From contig VERK01000052.1 of NCBI GenBank assembly GCA_018882725.1, positions 1 through 11,118 on the forward strand: DNA of 11,118 bases, in the 5' to 3' direction. Numbering within the stretch: position 1 is the stretch's first letter; every line of letters starts with the position of its first letter. A model generated the notes under the pieces. It ran no database searches. It saw only the letters and a list, made by a program, of their open reading frames with translations, and was not told where the DNA came from. The DNA is from Actinomycetota bacterium. Its GTDB lineage: Bacteria; Actinomycetota; Acidimicrobiia; Acidimicrobiales; Ilumatobacteraceae. Below, one piece after another: positions 6,380-11,118 of the stretch. A program made the position numbers and the translations under genes.

Positions 6380-7318
6380 ACGGACTACGAGGTTGGCGTG
6401 CACGAGCTGGGCGATGGCTGCGTGGCCTACCTCCAGCCCGACGGCAGTTGGGGATGGAGCAACGCCGGCCTGGTGGTGGGTGACGGTGCGTCGTTGCTCG
6501 TCGACACCTTGTTCGATCTGCGACTCACTCGGCAGATGCTCGATTCACTGGCGCCATTCACCCGCACCTCGCCCATTCGGTCGTTGGTCAACACCCATGC
6601 CAACGGCGATCACTGCTACGGCAATCAACTCGTGGACGGAGCCGAGATCATCTCGTCGACGACGGCCGCCCACGAGATGACCGAAGTTCCACCGGCAATG
6701 CTCGCCGCGCTCAACGCGGCACCGGGCGAAGTGGGCGAACTGTTCCGGAGCTTCTTCGGAGCGTTCGAGTTCTCCGGTATCGAGATGCGTTTTCCCGACC
6801 GCACCTTCGACGGGCGTCTCGAGGTCGAAGTGGGTGGACGGATCGTCGAACTCATCGAGGTCGGTCCGGCGCACACGCGCGGTGACGTCATCGCGTACGT
6901 GCCCGACGCGCGCACCGTGTACACCGGCGACATCTTGTTCATCGGAGGAACGCCGATCGTCTGGGCCGGCCCGCTCTCGAATTGGGTCGCGGCGTGCGAC
7001 CTCATGCTCGGGATGGACATCGACACCGTGGTGCCCGGACACGGTCCGCTCACCGACAAGGGCGGCATCGTCGAGGTGCGGGACTACCTGTCCTTCGTCG
7101 ACCGCGAAGCCTCGGCGCGATGCTCAGCTGGTGTCGACGCCTTCGAAGCGGCCCGCGACATCGCCCGCGCGATGGACGTGCCGTATTCGTCGTGGGGTGA
7201 GTTCGGTCGTATCGCGGTGAACGTGGAGACCGTGTACCGATCGGTCGACCCGGCACATTCGACGCCCGACGTCGTCGAGCAGTTCAGGCGGATGTTTGCG
7301 ATCGAGCGCGCGTCCTGA
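6377..7318 (+). CDS. Metallo-beta-lactamase-fold hydrolase with HxNxDH motif
   Basis: A 313-residue cytoplasmic MBL-fold protein. The metal motif reads NTHANGDHCYGN: His74, Asn76, Asp78 and His79, so the second histidine of the usual HxHxDH is Asn. The remaining ligands are present: His166 in GPAHTRGD, Asp185 in YTGDILF and His222 in VPGHGPL. The substrate is unknown; such proteins include thioesterase-, lactonase- and sulfatase-like hydrolases. GTG 6377 is chosen because homology-like sequence starts there, a TANNNT element lies 7 bases upstream, and longer in-frame starts (such as ATG 6029) would run through the divergent uvrC-like gene. The region after about residue 235 is helical and may cover the active site. 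Its 3' end overlaps SURF1 by 35 bases. Confidence 0.87.
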   Translation: MTDYEVGVHELGDGCVAYLQPDGSWGWSNAGLVVGDGASLLVDTLFDLRLTRQMLDSLAPFTRTSPIRSLVNTHANGDHCYGNQLVDGAEIISSTTAAHEMTEVPPAMLAALNAAPGEVGELFRSFFGAFEFSGIEMRFPDRTFDGRLEVEVGGRIVELIEVGPAHTRGDVIAYVPDARTVYTGDILFIGGTPIVWAGPLSNWVAACDLMLGMDIDTVVPGHGPLTDKGGIVEVRDYLSFVDREASARCSAGVDAFEAARDIARAMDVPYSSWGEFGRIAVNVETVYRSVDPAHSTPDVVEQFRRMFAIERAS

Positions 7319-8012
7319 TCGAACGTCGCACCGCGAGCACCCAACCCACCGCCACGCACACCGCGAAGATGATCCACTGGATCGCGTACGACAGATGAGA
7401 ACCTTCGCTGAGTTCGGGGAGCGGGACCGACTGAAGCATCGGATCGTCGGCCGGAACGGAGGCCTGGGCGAGGAGTGCGACCGACAGGAGTTCGGGCTCC
7501 AGCTGGGTGGCCAGTCGATCGAGATCGAGCCGGAACATCTCGGTGAGTTCGCCGTCGGCTTCGCGGGCTTGGCCCGAACGGCGTTGCTCGCTACCGCGCA
7601 GAATTCCGCCCACGGTCACGGTTCCCGATGGCGGGGCCGGGGGAGTCTGGTCGAGGGCGACGAAGCCGCGGTTGATCGCGATGGCTCGACCATCGTCGAG
7701 AAGCAGTGGTGTGACCACGTTCAGTCCGGCACGGCCGCCCTGCGAGCGATTGAGGATCAGGATCTGTTCGTCGGCGAGGTACGTGCCGGTGGCCGTGGCC
7801 GCGCGCCAGGCCGATGACGAAGGATCCGAATCGTCGAGCGTTCGGACGTCGACGGGCTCGAGCGTCGATCGGCTGCGAACGTCGGCGTTGAAGTCCTGTC
7901 GATGATGGAGACGATCGAACTGCCAGGCCGACAAGAGGGCCATCCCGACGATTCCGGCCAAACAGAGCAGGTGGAAACCGATCCAACGGGGGCGTAGGAG
8001 GAACCGGTACAC
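7284..8012 (-). CDS. SURF1 family cytochrome oxidase assembly protein
   Basis: A 242-residue membrane protein. Family features are an N-terminal transmembrane helix at about 10-32 ending in SAWQF, a large extracytoplasmic domain, and a C-terminal helix at about 210-230 preceded by the signature HLSYAIQWIIF (206-216). SURF1 helps insert haem a into subunit I of aa3-type cytochrome oxidase in the plasma membrane. The GTG at 8012 (MYRFLLRPRW) is preferred over the longer frame from 8081: it gives a normal short N-terminus, and a TACAGT -10 lies 7 bases upstream. No ribosome binding site is seen, in keeping with a leaderless message. No cta or cox genes are in the window, so it stands apart from its usual partners. 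The last 35 bases overlap the MBL gene. Confidence 0.9.
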   Translation of the reverse strand: MYRFLLRPRWIGFHLLCLAGIVGMALLSAWQFDRLHHRQDFNADVRSRSTLEPVDVRTLDDSDPSSSAWRAATATGTYLADEQILILNRSQGGRAGLNVVTPLLLDDGRAIAINRGFVALDQTPPAPPSGTVTVGGILRGSEQRRSGQAREADGELTEMFRLDLDRLATQLEPELLSVALLAQASVPADDPMLQSVPLPELSEGSHLSYAIQWIIFAVCVAVGWVLAVRRSIRTRARSQTSA

Positions 8013-8013
8013 A

Positions 8014-8040
8014 GCGTGAACTGTACGGGGCGTGAACTGT
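8014..8040. repeat. Direct repeat of GCGTGAACTGT, two copies, 16-bp period
   Basis: Identical 11-base copies lie at 8014-8024 and 8030-8040, separated by ACGGG. Together they fill most of the space between the divergent SURF1 and DUF4262 genes, and one covers the SURF1 -10. They may be an operator for a regulator binding in tandem. Confidence 0.6.
8020..8025 (-). promoter_or_regulatory. Putative leaderless -10 of SURF1
   Basis: TACAGT on the minus strand is followed after 7 bases by the GTG at 8012, matching the TANNNT leaderless pattern. It lies inside the first copy of an 11-bp direct repeat. No clear -35 is seen. Confidence 0.45.
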
Positions 8041-8058
8041 CTGTGGCACTCTGAGGAA

Positions 8059-8550
8059 ATGTCGCTTCCCGATTTCCACATACCGCACGCGGAAAAGATC
8101 GAGTGGATGATCGAGACGAATGGCTGGGCGCTCGAGCCGGTCGGAGCCGACGTTGAAGCGCATCCGCCTCGGCCGGGCTATTCGTACACCATCGGCTTTC
8201 CCGAAAAGTTCGGCTTTCCCGAAGTTGTGATCTTCGGTCTCACGCCCGTGGCGACCAAGGGCATTCTCGATCTGGTGGCTCAGCAGTTGTCGGGAGGGGT
8301 AGAGATTCCGCTCGACGCGCCGGTCGTCGGTCTGCTCGACAACGAGTTGCGGTGTGTCTTCGCGTCAGTCGACCTCGGCCAGTGGGGGTCGTACTTCTCG
8401 ACGGGTATCGCCTGGCATCGAGGTGGCGACTTTCGCGTGGTGCAGTTGCTGTGGCCCGATCGACAGGGGTGGTTGCCGTACGAAGACGGTTTCGACCATC
8501 GCGTTCGTTCGGCTCAGCCGATGATCGGTCGCGAACCGCTGGCACACTGA
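8059..8550 (+). CDS. DUF4262 domain protein
   Basis: A 163-residue soluble protein. GW at 22-23, YSYTIGFPEKFGFPEVVIFG at 41-60, the glycine pair at 79-80 and the aromatic C-terminal strand VVQLLWPDRQGWLPY (127-141) match the DUF4262 family. The function of the family is not established. ATG 8059 is chosen over GTG 8032 because the conserved part starts soon after it and the longer start lies inside the repeat region. CACTCT at 8047-8052 lies 6 bases before the ATG and may be a weak -10; GAGG at 8053-8056 is too close for a good ribosome binding site. Its stop is 4 bases before the DCC protein gene, so the two may be co-transcribed. Confidence 0.8.
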   Translation: MSLPDFHIPHAEKIEWMIETNGWALEPVGADVEAHPPRPGYSYTIGFPEKFGFPEVVIFGLTPVATKGILDLVAQQLSGGVEIPLDAPVVGLLDNELRCVFASVDLGQWGSYFSTGIAWHRGGDFRVVQLLWPDRQGWLPYEDGFDHRVRSAQPMIGREPLAH

Positions 8551-8554
8551 CGTC

Positions 8555-8935
8555 GTGGGACCTCTCCTCGTCTACGACGGCGACTGCGCGTTCTGCTCGA
8601 GTTCGGTTCGGTTCATCGAGCGACGAGTGAAGCGACACCCGCGTCTCGCACCATGGCAGCGACTCGACCTCGACGCGTTGGGACTCACGGCCGAACAGTG
8701 CGAGGCGGCAGTGCAGTGGGTGGGGGCCGATGGTCAGACGGCTTCGGGCCACGAGGCCGTCGGCCGTCTTCTGGTCCACGCCGGGGGAGCGTGGGGCCTG
8801 GTGGGAAGAACCATCCTCGCCCCCGGGGTTCGTTCGGTGGCCAAGGTGACGTATTCATGGGTGGCCCGCAACCGTCATCGTCTGCCCGGGGGGACGCCCG
8901 AGTGCGGTCTTCCGGCGGCCGACAGGCAGAATTAG
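8555..8935 (+). CDS. DCC-family thiol-disulfide oxidoreductase-like protein (DUF393)
   Basis: A 126-residue protein starting almost at once with the family signature YDGDCAFC (Asp8, Asp10, Cys11, Cys14), a CxxC on a thioredoxin-like fold, and ending with the typical ARNRHRLPGG segment (104-113) and a further Cys (117). There is no signal peptide, so it is probably cytoplasmic or peripheral. The redox partner is unknown. GTG 8555 is the only sensible start, since the motif begins at residue 7. CACACT at 8543-8548 is a weak -10-like element 6 bases before it. It lies 4 bases after DUF4262 and 3 bases before the mutase large subunit gene, suggesting one transcript; a link to the mutase is not established. 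Confidence 0.87.
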   Translation: MGPLLVYDGDCAFCSSSVRFIERRVKRHPRLAPWQRLDLDALGLTAEQCEAAVQWVGADGQTASGHEAVGRLLVHAGGAWGLVGRTILAPGVRSVAKVTYSWVARNRHRLPGGTPECGLPAADRQN

Positions 8936-8938
8936 CCC

Positions 8939-10585
8939 GTGACCGCATCCAGCCCGAATCCCCGCCTGGAATGGCAGAAGGCCTTCGAGGAGTCGCGTCT
9001 GCGCGACGTTCCGTTCCAGACAATGTCGGGCATTCCGCTCGAGCCGGTGTACGGCCCCGACGATGGTGAGTTCCCCGGCGCGTATCCGTACACACGCGGA
9101 CCTTACGCATCGATGTATCGCTCGAAGTTGTGGACCATGCGTATGTTCGCCGGATTCGGAACGGCGATCGATACCAATTTGCGTTTCAAGGAAATCATCC
9201 GTGCGGGCGGTGACGGATTGTCGACGGCGTTCGACATGCCCACTCTTCTCGGACTCGACTCCGACGACCCGATGGCTCTGGGGGAAGTCGGACGCTGTGG
9301 CGTGGCCATCGACACGCTCGCCGACATGAGCGACTTGTTCTCGGGCATCGACCTCGGCAACATCACCACGTCGATGACCATCAATTCGCCGGCCGCTGTG
9401 TTGCTCGCGATGTTCGTGGCGCAGGCCGAGTCGGCGGGTGTTCCGCGCGCCAAGTTGGGCGGCACTCTCCAGAACGACATCTTGAAGGAGTACCAGGCGC
9501 AGAAGGAGTTCGTCTTCCCCCCACGCCAGTCGATGCGCCTCGTGCGCGACACGGTGGCCTTCACCGCGGCCGAGATGCCGCGCTGGCACTCGATCTCCAT
9601 TTCTGGCTATCACATCCGTGAAGCCGGATCGACGGCCGCCGAAGAACTGGCGTTCACGCTCGGGAACGGATTCGCCTACGTCGAATTGGCGCGCCAGGCC
9701 GGGTTGCCGGTCGATGCGTTCGCGCCGCGACTGTCGTTCTTCTTCAACGCGCACATCGACTTCTTCGAAGAGATCGCAAAGTACCGCGCCGCGCGTCGGA
9801 TCTGGGCCCGCTGGATGAAGGAGCGCTACGGCGCTACGAGCGAACGCTCGATGCAGTTGCGGTTCCACACGCAGACCGCCGGCGTGTCGCTCACTGCGCA
9901 ACAGCCCGAAGTCAACCTCATCCGTACCGCGATCGAGGCCCTGGCCGGAGTTCTGGGCGGAACCCAGTCGCTGCACACCAACTCGATGGACGAGGCCTTG
10001 GCGCTGCCCACCGAGAAAGCCGCCCGCCTCGCCCTGCGCACGCAGCAGGTCATCGCGTACGAGACGAACGTGGCGCACGTTGCCGATCCACTCGGAGGTT
10101 CGCACTTCGTCGAAGCCCTCACCGACGAGATGGAGGCGCGGGCCGAGGAGATCTTCGCGCGCATCGACGAGATGGGTCGCGGTTCGATGCTCGAGGGTTG
10201 CATCACCGGTATCGAAGAGAACTGGTTCCAGGGACGTATCGCCGACTCGGCCTACGAACTCGAGCGTGCCTTCAACCGCGGCGAGCGCATCATCGTGGGC
10301 GTCAACCGTTTCCTCGAAGGCAACGAAGAGGACTCGCTCGACATCTTGAAGATCACCAACGAGGACGAGGCCAAGCAGCGTCAGCGCCTTGGTCAGGTGA
10401 AGCGCGAGCGCAACGAGTCCGCTGTTCTCGACGCTCTCGATCGGCTGGCCAAGGACGCGGTCGATCCAGAGGTGAACCTGATGCCGGCTCTCATCGACGC
10501 ATCCAATGTGTTCGCGACCGTCGGCGAGATGATGACCACCATGGCCGGAGTCTTCGGTCGCCATGTCGAAGTCCCCACCATCTGA
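8939..10585 (+). CDS. icmA: B12-dependent acyl-CoA mutase large subunit, isobutyryl-CoA mutase type
   Basis: A 548-residue catalytic subunit holding the substrate TIM barrel of the methylmalonyl-CoA mutase family, without a fused B12 domain. Recognisable blocks are YTRGPYASMY (51-60), GLSTAFDMPT (93-102), GTLQNDILKEY (175-185), SISGYHIREAG (220-230, catalytic-type His225) and GGTQSLHTNSMDEALALP (340-357). Relative to Propionibacterium mutase (offset 19), Tyr89 is Phe70 and Arg207 is Gln188, while Gln197 and His244 are kept as Gln178 and His225. Phe and Gln are the residues of isobutyryl-CoA mutase (Phe80 and Gln198 in Streptomyces IcmA), whereas Arg207 binds the carboxylate of methylmalonyl-CoA. 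It should interconvert isobutyryl- and n-butyryl-CoA, linking valine and butyrate metabolism. The GTG start lacks a ribosome binding site; CAGAAT lies 6 bases upstream. The stop overlaps icmB (TGATG). Confidence 0.85.
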   Translation: MTASSPNPRLEWQKAFEESRLRDVPFQTMSGIPLEPVYGPDDGEFPGAYPYTRGPYASMYRSKLWTMRMFAGFGTAIDTNLRFKEIIRAGGDGLSTAFDMPTLLGLDSDDPMALGEVGRCGVAIDTLADMSDLFSGIDLGNITTSMTINSPAAVLLAMFVAQAESAGVPRAKLGGTLQNDILKEYQAQKEFVFPPRQSMRLVRDTVAFTAAEMPRWHSISISGYHIREAGSTAAEELAFTLGNGFAYVELARQAGLPVDAFAPRLSFFFNAHIDFFEEIAKYRAARRIWARWMKERYGATSERSMQLRFHTQTAGVSLTAQQPEVNLIRTAIEALAGVLGGTQSLHTNSMDEALALPTEKAARLALRTQQVIAYETNVAHVADPLGGSHFVEALTDEMEARAEEIFARIDEMGRGSMLEGCITGIEENWFQGRIADSAYELERAFNRGERIIVGVNRFLEGNEEDSLDILKITNEDEAKQRQRLGQVKRERNESAVLDALDRLAKDAVDPEVNLMPALIDASNVFATVGEMMTTMAGVFGRHVEVPTI

Positions 10586-10995
10586 TGGCTGCCATCCGCG
10601 TTCTCGTCGCCAAGGTCGGTCTCGACGGGCATGATCGTGGCGTGAAGGTGGTCGCCCGACTCCTGCGCGACGCCGGTCTCGAAGTGATCTACACGGGTTT
10701 GTTCCAGACGCCCGAGACCGTGGCGGCCGCCGCAGTCGACGAAGACGTCGACGTGATCGGTCTCTCGATGTTGTCGGGTGCTCACATGACTCTTGCGCCG
10801 CTGGTGGTGCAGGCAGTGCGCGCGCGCAACTCCGACATCCCGGTCGTGGTGGGCGGAATCATCCCCAATCAGGACGTGACCGAACTTCTCGAAGCGGGTG
10901 TCGCGGCCTGTCTCGGACCGGGTGCACCGGCCGAGGAAGTGGTTCAGACCGTGATCACTGCAGCCCGTGGAGAGCACCGCCGTCAAGCGGTATAG
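10585..10995 (+). CDS. icmB: B12-binding small subunit of the acyl-CoA mutase
   Basis: A 136-residue cobalamin-binding protein. It has the base-off B12 motif D14-x-H16-x2-G19 (GLDGHDRG), with His16 as the lower cobalt ligand, then S61-x-L63 in SMLSGAH and the GG pair at 90-91 (VVVGG). It has the length of a stand-alone B12 domain and should pair with the adjacent large subunit to form the active enzyme. The ATG at 10585 overlaps the icmA stop in TGATG, so translation is coupled, which suits a one-to-one complex. A chaperone GTPase (MeaB-like) is not in the window. Its last 41 bases overlap the minus-strand SDR gene. Confidence 0.92.
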   Translation: MAAIRVLVAKVGLDGHDRGVKVVARLLRDAGLEVIYTGLFQTPETVAAAAVDEDVDVIGLSMLSGAHMTLAPLVVQAVRARNSDIPVVVGGIIPNQDVTELLEAGVAACLGPGAPAEEVVQTVITAARGEHRRQAV

Positions 10996-11118
10996 CCACG
11001 CCGGTCACGAACTTGGCGTGCTCCGAGCACACGAACGCGGCCACGTGGCCGAAGTCGTCGGGGTCGCCGAGCTTGCCCGCCGGCACCGTCTTGGCGATGG
11101 CATCGAGGTCACCGTAGA
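10955..11118 (-). CDS. Short-chain dehydrogenase/reductase, C-terminal part (partial)
   Basis: The minus strand is open from the window edge to a TGA at 10955-10957 and encodes 53 residues. VPAGKLGDPDDFGHVAAF and then FVTGVAIPLDGGALHGLQ form the typical end of a classical SDR of the FabG type: the P-x-G-R/K-x-G-x-P helix and the TG-x3-x-DGG strand. SDRs use NAD(P)H on hydroxyl/keto groups. The Rossmann motif and catalytic Tyr-Lys are outside the window, so the substrate cannot be judged. The coding end overlaps icmB. Confidence 0.85.
   Translation of the reverse strand, partial: YGDLDAIAKTVPAGKLGDPDDFGHVAAFVCSEHAKFVTGVAIPLDGGALHGLQ

Noticed and set aside
8855..10564. 569-codon minus-strand open frame opposite icmA
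   Set aside because: Low-complexity Arg/His/Gly/Val composition and no known domain; the plus strand encodes a clear mutase.

Overview
The window is compact, GC-rich DNA, with genes on both strands, no gap over about 100 bases, and frequent GTG/TTG starts. The organism is an actinobacterium: there is a WhiB-family (Wbl) regulator, a DnaQ/UvrC-like fusion protein of the actinobacterial type, an actinobacterial-style SOS box, and many apparently leaderless genes with xANNNT -10 elements 6-7 bases before the start codon. The class Acidimicrobiia (Ilumatobacter-like) is my guess from protein flavour only. No RNA genes, mobile elements, CRISPR arrays or integration scars were seen; this looks like chromosomal core and semi-core DNA.

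Region 1 (1-2473, +) is a peroxide/iron module. It holds the 3' end of a probable Fur/PerR-type regulator, a rubrerythrin lacking the rubredoxin domain, a GlpC/HdrD-like iron-sulfur protein with two 4Fe-4S motifs and two CCG-type domains, and a DUF3501 protein. Strong Shine-Dalgarno sites precede the last three genes, and a 14-bp hairpin lies between the rubrerythrin and the Fe-S gene. I infer a self-contained peroxide-reducing system in which the Fe-S protein may replace rubredoxin as electron donor. This is the best candidate for an undescribed system here.

Region 2 (2474-4646, +) holds a small Wbl regulator with its own promoter and a palindrome at its start, then trpD (anthranilate phosphoribosyltransferase) and a homoserine kinase (thrB) sharing a TTGA overlap. 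Both enzymes carry a substitution in a signature motif.

Region 3 (4576-7318) is a divergent pair. On the minus strand is a DnaQ-type exonuclease fused to the N-terminal half of UvrC (Cho-like); on the plus strand is a metallo-beta-lactamase-fold hydrolase with an HxNxDH variant metal motif. The short space between them holds a clear TTGACA promoter with a LexA-type SOS box inside its spacer.

Region 4 (7284-10995) has SURF1 (cytochrome oxidase assembly) on the minus strand, divergent from a plus-strand run: DUF4262, a DCC/DUF393 protein, and the large and small subunits of a B12-dependent acyl-CoA mutase. The large subunit has Phe70 and Gln188 where methylmalonyl-CoA mutase has Tyr89 and Arg207, which points to isobutyryl-CoA mutase. 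The window ends inside the 3' part of a minus-strand short-chain dehydrogenase.

All three convergent gene pairs (thrB/uvrC-like, MBL/SURF1, icmB/SDR) overlap tail to tail by 35-71 bases, so there is no room for conventional terminators between them.
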